Origin: Crocodylus rhombifer
Lineage: Eukaryota; Chordata; Crocodylia; Crocodylidae
Length of the DNA stretch: 64,000 bases
Direction: 5' to 3'
NCBI GenBank assembly: GCA_038503035.1
Contig: JAVSML010025536.1
Coordinates: 865,932-929,931, forward strand
Shown: one piece after another, positions 48,279-58,848 of the stretch
Position numbering within the stretch: position 1 is the first letter of the stretch
Layout of the letters: the number at the start of each line of letters is the position of its first letter
The notes under the pieces: generated by a model
What the model saw: the letters and a program-made list of their open reading frames with translations, nothing else
Told to the model about the DNA's origin: nothing
The model's database searches: none
Program-made: the position numbers and the translations under genes

Positions 48279-48446
48279 TAGGTTAAGAAGTCCTGGCTCT
48301 GCTACCAACTTACCCCATAGAATTAGGGGATCATTTTGCTGCTTGGTGCCTCAGTTTCCCATCGGAAAAGTGGGGATACTGTTGCTTAACCATTTGTATT
48401 AAAAGCTTTGAAATAGATGTTTGCAAAGTGCTTTGTAGAAACCACC
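48279..48446 (+). mobile_element. MIR SINE
   Basis: In order: 'ggttaagaagtcctggctct', 'gctaccaactta', 'cttggtgcctcagtttccca', 'tcggaaaagtggggatactg', and 'gcaaagtgctttgtagaaac'. These match MIR from its tRNA-related head through the core ('tgcctcagtttcccatctgtaaaatggggata') to the 'aaagcgctttg' segment. It is the clearest MIR in the window. Confidence 0.78.
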
Positions 48447-49500
48447 TAACCTGACGACCCAATATCCGTACAGAAACTCATGGGCATCTATGCCATTTTG
48501 CATACACAAAGCACGTGTTTATTTTTGCCTCTGATAGCAGTTTTGCAGTTCTCGTTACAGAGCTGAAGCTTACAAGACTATTTATTTCCTTCTATGGAGA
48601 ATCTAGGATGTAACAACAAATAAATTACCCCTCTTGACAAAATGTGAGCTTTGTGAGACTAAAAGGACATTCATTGGGTAAATATACTGTATTACTCTAA
48701 CAAGCTGGTGTGTAGATACACATACATACTTAGAGTCTGAGTGAGAACAGAGTTGACTTGAGAAATGTATTACCCATTCAGGCAACTTCTATGTGCCACT
48801 AATAAAATTAAGTGTTGGAACATAAATGTTTTAATTTTAGTGCAAATGCTCCAAGCAATCCTAGCCCCCCTTCTTTCCCACCTCCAGCCCAGACTAATCC
48901 ATTTAGAGACAAATTTACATTTTATTTCTCCAAACCTATTAGCATTAATATAAAGGTCAGAGCTGAAAAGGCAGCTTCAGAAGCTAATGTGCCAGGATAC
49001 TGTGCTCTGTTACCAGACAAGGGCACATGGGTCTCTCACCCACTGAGTCTGACAAGAATTTTTAATTTAAGAAGGTGCCCCACCATCAGGGCATTCAAAT
49101 AAGTTCATGAAAATGCTCATGCTGGTCTTTGCAAATCAAATGGGACCTTCTTTTTTTTTTTTTTAAAGTATCTGGGAAAAAGAAATCTGATTATGAAGCA
49201 TGCTAGATGTTGCTGAAGGGCTGTTGACAGCCTTGGGGATACTTTGAGAAAATATACTGGCTGGAAACAGTTCTGCTTATACAGACCAGTCCTCCCTTCC
49301 CTCATCTTGTATTAACAGTAGGGGTGGAAACAGGATCCATGTTGTTTCCAGGTCTGAGCTGCTCTTTTCACCTGTTGATCCAAACCTGGAATCAGAAATC
49401 TCTACCCGAGTATCACCATTGGTTCCTGATGATTTGAGTGCCACAAACAGCACTCTAATCATCCAACATTACCTGCCAGACCTGACCTTTCAGGGATGTA
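48447..49500. other. Non-coding DNA, no gene seen
   Basis: One kilobase of unremarkable sequence with a T14 run at 49150-49164. Confidence 0.55.
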
Positions 49501-49542
49501 TTTGGTAGCCGTGTTGGTTTGAGACAAAAAAGAAATGCAAAA

Positions 49543-49885
49543 CTCTAGAACTCTTGGTTCGGAGATGATACCTTTTATCAGAGCAACTAAGACATCATAA
49601 AAATATAATATAATTTAATATATATATCTATAATACCTCTTGAAGGCTCAGATCGAGCGAAAACATTTATTCTTCTATCTATAAAATCTATAATATATAA
49701 TATTATGATATATTATAATAGATTATGATACATACTAATGTATATTATGATGTTATATGCAACATAGCATATATTTAATATATGATATATTTAATATAAT
49801 CGATAATATAATAAAAAAGGATTTTTTTGGCGATTTCTTAATTCATCTAATGAAAGGTGTCATCTCCAAACCAAGAATTCTAGAG
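49543..49885. repeat. Inverted arms enclosing a 263-bp AT-rich core
   Basis: The arms 49543-49582 and 49846-49885 are inverted repeats, 35 of 40 bases identical by hand alignment ('ctctagaactcttggttcgg' at the outside). Outside the left arm lies 'ggtagccgtgttggtttgag', which resembles the outer end of the Penelope-type repeats. Inside it is 'gataccttttatcag', the counterpart of 'aataaaagatatc'. The core is mostly A/T with many 'atataatatt' motifs, apart from one island at 49626-49665 ('cctcttgaaggctcagatcg'). This could be two inverted terminal repeats around an expanded AT tract. Confidence 0.65.
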
Positions 49886-49904
49886 ACTTGATGTTTTACA
49901 CTTT

Positions 49905-50325
49905 TCTCTCTGCCCCCCACCCATCTTTTTTTTACCCTTTTCCTTCCTAATTTTCAGCTATTCACTTTTTCACAGACAGCCTCTTTTCTATCTTGGAAAG
50001 CTACTACAGTGGAGTCTCCCTTATTTATCTTTGGCCTTTTTCCCCCCTTGTTTTCCCACCTCCCTTCTGTTTTCTACTTTTTGTTTTCCTCATTTCCACC
50101 TATTTACAGTCTCTCAGACATCCTGTCACACTTTTAGCATCTTTCATTCCTTGGCCTCTCAGAACAGTAGAGTTTCCCTATGCCTGAGAAAGGTGATTGC
50201 GCCTGAAAGCTTGCAAAGAACTGTTTTCCAACAACGCAGTTGGTCTAATAAAAGATATCACGTCTACTCAAATAACCTTGCCTGCCTATGTCCTTAGACC
50301 AACACAGCTACAGCCAAAAACCCAC
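49905..50325 (+). mobile_element. Solo Penelope-type terminal repeat
   Basis: A pyrimidine-rich lead (49905-50170) is followed by 'atgcctgagaaaggtgattg', 'gcctgaaagcttgcaaagaa', 'ttggtctaataaaagatatc', 'ctgcctatgtccttagacca' and 'acacagctacagcc'. The same order is found at 36275-36565 (pyrimidine-rich lead, then 'gcctgaagaagggtgtttgt'), and the last part matches the outer end of the Penelope copy at 34742-34777/35105-35125. No coding sequence remains between the ends here. Assignment to Penelope rests on the shared ends only. Confidence 0.6.
50184..50208 (+). ncRNA. Hammerhead-ribozyme-like core, near-consensus (hypothesis)
   Basis: CTGAGAA (50184-50190), a 5-bp stem AGGTG/CGCCT with ATTG loop (50191-50204) and GAAA (50205-50208) follow the hammerhead order CUGANGA, stem II, GAAA. 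One core base differs: A where the catalytic G8 should be. Stem III would start at 'AGCTTGC', which is too short to judge. It lies in a Penelope-type terminal repeat, where hammerheads are known. Activity is not expected from this copy. Confidence 0.35.
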
Positions 50326-51195
50326 GAACAGCGCTCTCATGCTATGGAATGGGTTACATTAGCACTATGCAATCATACGTATTTTGGACATTTGTGATAA
50401 CAGAGATGGAAAACATTAAGAACCAAAATGGTCCAGTTGAATGCACTGGGACTGTTTTCATGCGTTGAGTTAGTCACATGCTAAAGCCTATAAGGGTCAG
50501 GGTCTAGAATCACAGACCAGAAATACCTGGATGTTTTCGGACTCGTGGCTCTACATACAAACCATGTGAAACCCATCCCAGATTTTGAACACATGTTTGG
50601 CTAGAATGAACTCCTATGTCTTAAAATCCAACTCATTCAAAGCTGCTAAGTGTCACCTGGTTTTGTTCCAAGTTGCTGAGAAATGTACCTTTTTGGATAA
50701 TTGCAGTGAGGATATCCAGTGAAAACCAGAAGCTCTGTACTAAATTAGTTCCCTTAAGATACATTTTTTCAATGTGAATTCCACAGGCTTATTTAACCTG
50801 TCTTTCTTGAAGCCCTTAAACATTTTAAATACTTACAAATTAGCCAAAAATATATTTATCAAAGGCTGTCTCATAAGACCACCACATTCAAAACAAGCTC
50901 CACAACAACTGTGTATACCTGGTTGGCTTTATCAATTCAAAACAAGCTTGGATGGACAAGTGATTTAGTAAAATATCATCAAGTTCACCGGATTTTGGCT
51001 CTGTGAAGAACTACAATGGGAAGTATATTGCACGGCCAATCACTGATGGGGAATTCTCCCCGCCAGCAGTCCCCTTTACTTTCAAATTAAACCAGTAGGC
51101 TATTACTTCATTTGATTCTATGCTCAGGTAGCTGCTTAACGCTTTGTAAGCTAAAATCCAGGCAAAGATACTCTTGAGGCTGAAATACAGGAGCG
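50326..51195. other. Non-coding DNA, no gene seen
   Basis: Unremarkable AT-rich sequence; no recognisable coding or repeat block. Confidence 0.55.
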
Positions 51196-51320
51196 TCACT
51201 CAAGAGGTCTGAGTTCTGTTCCTGCATCTGCTACACAGCTTGGCTAAATTGTTTAATCCCTGTGACTCAAGTCTACTTTTCCAAACTAGGATGAGGATTA
51301 GACTAAATTTGTCATCGGGT
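51196..51320 (+). mobile_element. MIR SINE
   Basis: 'gaggtctgagttctgttcct', 'gcatctgctacacagcttgg', 'ctaaattgtttaatccctgt' and 'caaactaggatgaggatta' follow MIR order: 'gactctgg..tcgaatcctggctctgccactta-ctagctgtgtgacctt.ggcaagt..ttaacctctctg...taaaatgaggata'. Diverged but colinear. Confidence 0.6.
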
Positions 51321-52307
51321 GTAAACTTTGGTAACTTCAGGCAGAAATGCAAGTGAAATGCACCTTGTGTCTTCCTCTTCCTTAAATGACTTCTTGGCAC
51401 TCATGGAATTATATTAACCTCTTTAAAGCCCATATGAGTACTTTTCCCATGTGCTAAATACAGGAAGAAAAGAACTAGTGGGGAGTCTCATAGGCAAAGG
51501 TTAAAGGCATACTACAATTTTCATGACATTAGGCAAGCACACATTTTGAGCATTAGAGGATGCTGGGGTGCATCTTTTGGATCAGCCCAAAGTTAGTTGC
51601 AGTTGTTTCACGATGGGCATTCATCTTACTCTAACCCAGTCTCTGCTGTGGTAAAACAATATATATTAGTTAACTTGCCAATGGTTTTTCAGGGGGGATT
51701 TCCATGTTATATAACACTTGTATGACTGATGCTACATTAAAAAAAGATTTTGCATGGAAGACTTGGGTCCTCCAATTCATTATATTCTATTTAATTACTA
51801 CAAATAACTCAGCGTCAAGCGATAGCAATGAGAGTCTTCTCAGGTATACACAGATTTCACAATACAAAAGACAACCAAAAAGTGTGTCTTTATCACAGCA
51901 GCCAACAAGGGAAAGTCCTCTCATCTCTTCTCTTTCATTTATGGACAATAACCAGCTGCCTGGCCTCCCATTCATCTTTCTTCATTGGAAGAGTAGCTTC
52001 AGGAAACCATTTTTCAAGTTGTGTTTAGTTCAAGGGGCAGTTTTGCCATTACAGAAAAAGTAAGGAAAGAAAAATGAAGAGTCCCAGTTATCCTTGCATT
52101 TACACTAGTATAATTCAGTTGACTTCAGTGGAGATATTTCTCCTTATCTATATTGTTATAAACAAGGGAACCAGGGCCTGTGAGACTACATTCCTGAGTA
52201 TTGACATCCCTAAGTACCAATGATGGATACAAGCTTTAATTTGAGGCTTTGATTCCACAAATGTAGCCTGTGTACATATTACACTAACAGAAGGTGTTAA
52301 ATTAGTG
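51321..52307. other. Non-coding DNA, no gene seen
   Basis: No gene recognised. The longest open stretch (51704-52063, 119 codons, plus) has no domain. Confidence 0.55.
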
Positions 52308-52315
52308 ATAGATAC

Positions 52316-53077
52316 TAGGGGGTGCAAAGCGGTCCCTATTCAATTCAGATTTGGCCCGAATCAGGGACAGTGATTTGATTTGTCGGTTCAGATCATTGTC
52401 CCTGATTTTGATTTGGCTGAATCCAAATCTGAAGATTCAATGCTGATTCAGAGAATCAACAATTTGGACATAGATGCACCTTTAAAAGCTTTTCCTACAT
52501 ACCTCGAGGTAGCAGGTGCGGCTCATGAATGCTGCGATGCTGGGGCGGATGGAGCATCCCACAGGAGTGCGGGGGAGCCCTCCATGTGTTCGATGGCCAA
52601 CCTGGAAGTGGACCAGAAATACATCTGGTCCACTTCCAGGTCTGCTGGGGAGCATGTTGCCCCCTCCTCATGCCCCCCAGCTCTGTGATCGACCTTGGGG
52701 GGACCCAGGGTGCCCCCTGCAGACCCAGGAGGCACCAGTAATTGAGTCAGGGTGGCCCGGGGGGCCCCCAGCACGCTCCCTGGCAGACCCAGAAGTGCTT
52801 CTGGTCCACTTCCGGGTCTGCTGCCAAGCACGCTGGGAACCCCCCGAGCTCCATGCACCCCAGCATTGGAGCACTGACGAGCTGGCTGCTACCTAGAGGT
52901 GTGTAAAAAAAACATTTAAAGTGTCTGAATCGCTGAATCTTCCCAAATCTCTCTGAATCGATTGGTTCAGAGAGATTAAAGGGTCCTCTGATTTGATTCA
53001 GATTTGGGTATTTGGCCACTGAATCTGGCTGAATCGCCACTGAATTAAATCAGGAACCGAAGCTTCATGCAGCCCTA
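52316..53077 (+). mobile_element. hAT-type foldback element, complete, 762 bp, 8-bp TSD
   Basis: The left end is TAGGGGGTGCAAAGCGGTCC; the reverse-complemented right end is TAGGGCTGCATGAAGCTTCG. The flanks are ATAGATAC (52308-52315) and ATGGATAC (53078-53085), 7 of 8 identical. The long inverted arms meet at 'tacctcgaggtagcaggtgc' (left) and 'gctgctacctagaggtgtgt' (right). Hairpins lie at 52601-52641 ('ctggaagtggaccag...ctggtccacttccag') and 52786-52833. It shares its whole length with the 37319 copy in reverse complement. There is no transposase gene. Confidence 0.93.
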
Positions 53078-53085
53078 ATGGATAC

Positions 53086-54400
53086 ATTTGTGGAAAAGTC
53101 AGGTAGCTGTGTTTGGTTTGGTTAAGAATTCAAGGCTTCAAATGCTAAGCCAAGATGGCCATGAATTCTTTAGTCTTTAAAATTTGGACAGGAAATTTCC
53201 TGAAAATAGAAAAATATTAATACTCCTGGGGAAGGTAGAGGGAGTGCAGTGAATACAGCCTTCTCAGAGGTATTTTGGTATTTATTGCCTCTGGGTTTTT
53301 GTGTCAGGTTAATGGAGAGCTCCTTAAATCAAGGCACCTGATGGTGAGGTACTTTATGGACTGTGCCTGCACTGTATGGGTCAGATCTTTTGATATTACA
53401 GATTGGCATAGCTCTGTTGAAGCCAGTGGATGATTTGGCCTGTGAGTGTCCCACAGCAGTCACTAAAATCTTCTGCTTCTCAGCAATGCTAATTAGCCCA
53501 CCTGCAGGGCGATGCAAGCCTGCTACGCTACTCCCAATTTAAGAGGTAGCATAAACAGACATGTGTTTGTGAGGGGGTGCATAGCAGTGTTTGGCACAGT
53601 ATATTTCTGGTATAAACACGCCCAATGTTTGTTCCAGCTTCTTTCACTGAAAATCCAAGGTTGATCCTCTAGGGACAGGCCCATTCCTTCATTTGAGATA
53701 TTTCTGGTTGGAAATCTGGAGGATCAATCCTTGGGAGAGTACAGTGGGTAAGGAAAGTGCAGAGGTGAAATTTTTGGCAAAGGTTTGGCCCTCTCTTCAT
53801 TTTAAGCGAACCAGTCTGGATGCAGTTTTATTCCTACTTTAGATATGTCATAAAAAAAAAACCTAGAAAAGAGAAGTATTATCAGCCCCCAGCAGTTAAT
53901 TTCAGGCAAGGTGATTTGTGCTTTGCTAAACCCAAGCATATATACCTGTGTTTAACAGTCTTGTTCCCTACACATGAGCTAAAGAAGAAAGTGCCCTTCA
54001 GAAAGATATCCTTGAAGGTTTAGCATGATGCTATTGAACCATGCACCTGACTGTGAGAAGATCAAAAAAATGCTCCCGTAGTCAACCTCCCTTCCCCTGC
54101 TTTTTCATATACCTATCAGGCCTCCCATTCCAAACCAGTCTCTTCTCTTGGTGATATGGTGTATGGTGTGATGAATATGTATTGGTATTATTCTACAGTT
54201 TTCAGCCATTTGACTGGTTAAAGGGTATTGGAGGGAAGGGAAAAGGTGTGGCATGGGGTGGAAGGGGGCTGGAGGAGAAAGCTGTACTTGATCCTTATGG
54301 AAGTCAGTTAAAATTAATTGGAAAAAGCTTTTAAAGACCCAAGATGAAGACCAAATGTATCTCAGACCTGCGGCCTCTTCCCCGATGCTGAATACGAAGG
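53086..54400. other. Non-coding DNA, no gene seen
   Basis: About 1.3 kb without a gene. A scrap of the 'ttgaagccagtgga' MITE type lies near 53412-53428. A purine-rich strand lies at 54225-54280. Confidence 0.55.
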
Positions 54401-54509
54401 TCATAGTTTCATAGTTTCACAGTTAGTAGGGTCGGAAGGGACCTGAGTCCGACCCCCCGCCATGGCAGGAAAGAGTACTGGGGTCAAAAGGCACCAACAA
54501 GGTGATTGT

Positions 54510-57256
54510 CTAGCCTTGTCTTAAAGACCCCCAGGGTAGGAGCCAGCACCACTTCGCTTGGAAGTTGGTTCCAGATCCTAGCCACTGTGACAGTGTGATG
54601 TCTAATCTGAATTTACCCTTTGCCAGCTTGTGACCATTATTTCTAGTCACTTCTGGCAGTGCTTGGGGGAACAGGGACTCCCCCAGTGCCTGCTGGTCCC
54701 CTCTGACTAGTTTGTAACAGGCTACTAGATCCCCCCTCAGCCTTCTCTTGTGGAGGCTGAACAGGTTCAGGTCCTGTAGCCTCTCCTCGTAGGGCCTGCC
54801 CTGCTGCCCCCCGACCATGCAAGTGGCCTCCTTTGGACCTTCTCCATGCTGTCCACGTCCCTCCTGAAGTGCGATGCCCAGAACTGGACACAGTACTCTA
54901 ACTGCAGCCTGACCAGTGTTGCATAGACAGAGGATCACCTCCCTGGACCTGCTCGAGATGCATCTGTGGATGCATGACAAGGTGCGGTTGGCCTTCCTGA
55001 CTGCATCCCCACACTGCCGGCCCATGCTCATCTTGGCATCAGTGATGACTCCAAGATCCTTTTCTGCCTCTGTACTGACGAGAAGGGTTTCCCCAGCCTG
55101 TAGGTATGGTGCTGGTCCGTCCTCCCCAGGTGCATCACCTTGCACTTGTCAGTGTTGAATCCCATCCTGTTCTCTTCTGCCCACCCCTGTAACCTGTCTA
55201 GGTCCAATTGTAGCCTATTCCTCCCTTCTAGTGTGCCCACATCCTCCCACATCTTAGTGTCATCAGCAAATTTGAACAGGGTGCTTTTTACCCCCTCGTC
55301 CAAGTCACTAATGAAGTTGTTGAACAGTGCGGGCCCGAGGACTGAGCCCTGTGGGACCCCACTGCCCACATCCCTCCAGGTTGAAAACGACCCATCCACC
55401 ACCACTCTCTGGGTGCGGCCCTCCAGCCAGTTGGTGACCCATCTGACTGTGTAGGTGTCGACACCACAGCCCCCCAGTTTCTTAATGAGAACGGGGTGAG
55501 AGACAGTGTTGAAGGCCTTCCTAAAGTCCAGAAAGACTACGTCCACTGCTACCCCTGCATCTAAGGATTTGGTGACCTGGTCGTAGAAGGCCACCAGGTT
55601 GGTCTGACAGGACCTGCCTCTAATGAACCCGTGTTGGTTGCCCCTAAGCATAATCTCCTGTGCTGGCCCCTCGTGGACATGTGCCAGAATAATTCTCTCA
55701 AAAAGCTTACCCAGGATCGAGGTAAGACTAACTGGCCTATAGTTCCCTGGATCCTCCTTCCTCCCTTTTTCGAAGGTGGGAACCATGTTGGCCCTCTTCC
55801 AGTCCTCTGCCACCACATCAGAGCACCATGAGTGCTTGTACAGCCATGCCAGGGGTCCTGCAATGACCACAGCTAGTTCCCTCAGCACTCTGGTGGAGAT
55901 TGTCCGGACCAGCTGATTTAAATACATCCAGTCCCTCCAGAAGTTCCCTGACTAGATCCTCCCTGACCCTTGGCATAGGTGTGCCTCCCCTGGGGCTTGA
56001 GGGGGGGGGCCCAGTGTGGGGGCTGATCTGGTCCCTGCTCAGGAAAATGGAGGCAAAGAAGTCATCAAATAGGTTAGCTTTGTCATCTGGTGTGACGACC
56101 AAATTTCTTAGCGTATCTTGCAGGGGCCCCATGTTACCTGGTACCTTGTTTTTGCCCCCTATGTATTTAAAAAAGGACTTCTTGTTGTCCTCGATCCGGG
56201 AAGCTAGTCCCAGTCCCATCTCCGCCTTGGCCTCCCTGACTGCCCCCCTGCATCCCTCAGCAACCGCAGTATAATCCTCCCTGGTGATGGCCCCTCCCCT
56301 CCATGGGGTGTGCGCCTCCCTTTTAGCTAGGAGACATTCCCGGATGCTTTTGGTGAGCCATGGGGGCTTTTGTGCCCTCCTGCCCCCTTTGATCCATGTT
56401 GGGATTACCTCCCTTTGGGCTTGGAGGATCGTCTCCATAAGAAGCAACCACTTTTCTTGGACACCTGGCTCCCCTCCCCTCCGGGACCTCGGTGCTTCCC
56501 TGACTATCCTCCTTAGCTCATTGAAGTCCGCCCTTCTGAAATCTAGGGCTGCTGCCTTGCTGCTGGCCTTTGCCACCTTGCGCTGGATGGTGAATTCCAG
56601 CAGGCGACAATCGCTGTCGCCCAGGTGGTTGAGCACCTGCAGCCCCCTCACCCATGACCAGCACCAGGTCCAACAAGGCGTCTCCCCTGGTGGGGCTGTG
56701 CACCTCCTGGGTTAGACGGAGGTCCTGCATTTGGGCTAGGAGCCTACATGAGCGGTCAGACCTGGCTGACTGCTCCTCCCAGCAGATGTCAGGAAAGTTC
56801 AGGTCACCCATGATGACAACGTCCTTTGACCTAACTACCTCCGTGAGCTGACTTAAGACTTCCTGGTCAGGCTCTTCCCTTTGGTTGGGTGGTCTGTAGT
56901 AGACCCCCACCGTTAAGTCTCTTTCCCCTTGACTGCCTTGTATCCTAACCCAGAGCACTTCTGTGTGCCCCTCCTCTGACTCTGCTACCTGGTGAGGATG
57001 TGTATTCCTCCTTAATGTAGAGCGCCATGCCCCCACCTTTCCTCCCTGTCCTGTCTCTCCTGTAAAGCCTATAGCCCTTGATATTCACCGCCCAGTCATG
57101 TGTTGGGTCCCACCATGTTTCAGTGAGCCCCACTATGTCTGGATTGGTGTCAGCTAGCAGGAGGGTACGTTCCTCCTTCTTTTTTCCCATACTACGAGCA
57201 GTTGTGTAGAGGCATTTGAGGCCTCGTGAGGATGTGTGCACTGGCCCCCTAATCAC
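54510..57256 (-). pseudogene. CR1 ORF2: endonuclease, reverse transcriptase and C-terminus, frameshifted
   Basis: Blocks in order on the minus strand: the apurinic-type endonuclease start 'GLKCLYTTARSMGKK', 'IVGLTETWWDPTHDW' and 'GYRLYRRDRTGRKGGGMALY' (57256-56945); a frameshift near 57000; 'DLTVGVYYRPPNQREE' and catalytic 'MGDLNFPDICWEE' (56518-57036); a frameshift near 56650; 'GDSDCRLLEFTI' and linker 'FFKYIGGKNKVPGNMGPL' (55920-56651); a frameshift near 55900; RT with 'NYRPVSLTSILGKLFERII', 'VVFLDFRKAFNTVSHPVLI', 'SGVPQGSVLGPALF' and FADD at 55258-55269 (55028-55927); a frameshift near 55080; then 'EAEKDLGVITDAKM' and 'LFSLHKRRLRGDLVACYKL' to a stop at 54510, with a further compensated shift near 54890. 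All catalytic motifs of both enzymes are still readable, which suggests a recent origin. The start is uncertain because no ATG precedes the first block. Confidence 0.92.
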
Positions 57257-57393
57257 AGCATTGCCCTGGCCCCTGTTGCTTACCTGGGTATATGTTCCAC
57301 TTGTCTGTCTAGGCTGGGCTGTACTTGTGAGTGCTGCTTGGTTTAGTGGTCCAAGGCTTCCTCCTCCCTCGTCTTCCCCTTCCCCTGATGAGC

Positions 57394-58458
57394 CTAGTTT
57401 AAAGCCTGCCGGAGGAGATCCGCCAGCCTAGAAGAAAACACATGCTTACCTTTAGGGGAAAGGTGGAGCGCATCCCACCCAAGCATGTCTCTCGTCATGA
57501 TGTGCGGGTTGTTGTCAAGGAAGCCAAAGCCCGCCTCAAGACACCATTCCCGAAGCTGCCAGTTGGTCTCTGAGATGCACGTCTCATGCCATCTTCCATG
57601 TCAGCTCACTGGTAGAACAGAAGAGAATACCACCTGTGTACCTGTCTCCTTCAGCACGCCCCCCAGAGTGTGGTAGTCCGCCATCAGGTGATCAGGGCTT
57701 CTCCTGGCCGCATCATTAGTACCCACATGGATTAAGACCATGGGGTAGTAATCGGTGGGCTGGATCATGGCTTGGATCATCCCCATCATGTCATGAATCC
57801 TTGCTCTGGATAGGCAGTAGACCTCATGCGTTGAGGGGTCCTGGTGACAGATGGGACCCTCCGTACCACTCAGGATGGAGCTGCTTATGACGATCACTTG
57901 ACACTTTCTCTTCTGGGACTGCTTAGATCCTTCGGCCTGTTTGGAGTGTGGAGAGTGTGGAGTTGCCTCCTCTCCGGTTGCCTCCTCTCCCTCCTTCTCC
58001 TCCAGTGTTGCCTGGGCCTTGTACCTGTTCTCCAGCTGGACTGGAGGAACTGGTACTGCTGTGTTACTAGCAGCCCTGGTTCTGGAGGTGACCGTCTGCC
58101 ACTCTGCAGTGGAGGGCGCTTCCCAAGGTGCTTCTTCCTTGGGTGTGTGGCCCTGCAGGGAAAGGAAATAGCCATCAATTTCTTCCGCCATCTCCCTGAT
58201 GCCCCTCAGCCTGCTAACCTCCTCCTGGAGCTCCCTCACCCGCGCCTCCAGGACCCTAAGGTGGGTGCCTGCAGGACAGGTGTGGGGGTCCCAAATCCCT
58301 GCCCCCCTGGGCCTTGCTAGGCAACCCCCACAGGCCAGGGGGTGGGGGGACACCAACTCCCCCATGGGCTCTGTCTGGGTGGAGGCCTCAGACAAGCCCC
58401 GGGTAGGCTGCTCCCCCCGGGGAGGGGCCCTGGCAGCACTCCACGTCAACACCATCAT
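57394..58458 (-). pseudogene. CR1 ORF1: coiled coil plus SGNH esterase-like domain, one in-frame stop
   Basis: From the ATG at 58458 the frame runs 285 codons to a TGA at 57601-57603. It continues in the same frame for another 69 codons to a stop at 57394, so a single nonsense change separates it from a 354-residue product. Visible parts: a probable coiled coil around residues 68-100 ('LRVLEARVRELQEEVSRLRG'), a charged low-complexity linker, then SGNH-hydrolase blocks. Block I is damaged ('VISSSILSGTE' where GDS is usual). Block III is intact ('VLIHVGTNDAARR'), and the catalytic Asp-His block is intact ('GWDALHLSPKG', about 57440-57480). The esterase-like domain is a known feature of CR1 ORF1 proteins, thought to help ribonucleoprotein or membrane interaction. 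Loss of the block-I GDS would remove the nucleophile serine context. Confidence 0.85.
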
Positions 58459-58848
58459 AGGAGTTGCTGCTTGTTTTTAGCTTAGTGCAGCGCCTTCACC
58501 CTGCCCTAGTAGGAGTCTCCCTCCTGGCCCTTCCTACTTGCCCACTGGCCCGAATGCCAATGCAAATGCCAGCGCACTCTGTTCGCACAGTGCGGCTCAG
58601 GAGCACGGCTCCCTACCGGCTCAGCTAAGAGGGATCTGGGGGGCTTCCCCTCCAGATCTGGCTCAGGTGCGTCCGGTCCCTCTGCCCACTTACCTTAGGG
58701 GGATCAGCTGCTGCTTCCCCTGCTGCTGGCTCTGCTGCTGCTGCGTCCACCTCTGCCTCCGCCTCGGGTCTGGCAAGGGGGCACACGTGCGTGCGGGACA
58801 CACGTGTGCCTGGATCCCTCCTCTCCCCGCTGCTCCTGGCTCCCAAAT

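Larger units (their letters stand above)
54401..58848 (-). mobile_element. Near full-length CR1 LINE (4.45 kb)
   Basis: On the minus strand the order is GC-rich 5' untranslated region (58848-58459), ORF1 (58458-57394), ORF2 endonuclease (from about 57256), linker, RT, C-terminal domain (to 54510), and a 3' end finishing in 'gaaactatgaaactatga' repeats (54401-54420). Full-length CR1 elements are about 4.5 kb and nearly all genomic copies are 5'-truncated, so a copy with its 5' region is uncommon. The 5' region is CpG- and CTG-rich, as expected for an internal promoter. One stop in ORF1 and at least five frameshifts in ORF2 make this copy inactive. The right boundary is approximate; no TSD was identified. 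Confidence 0.93.
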
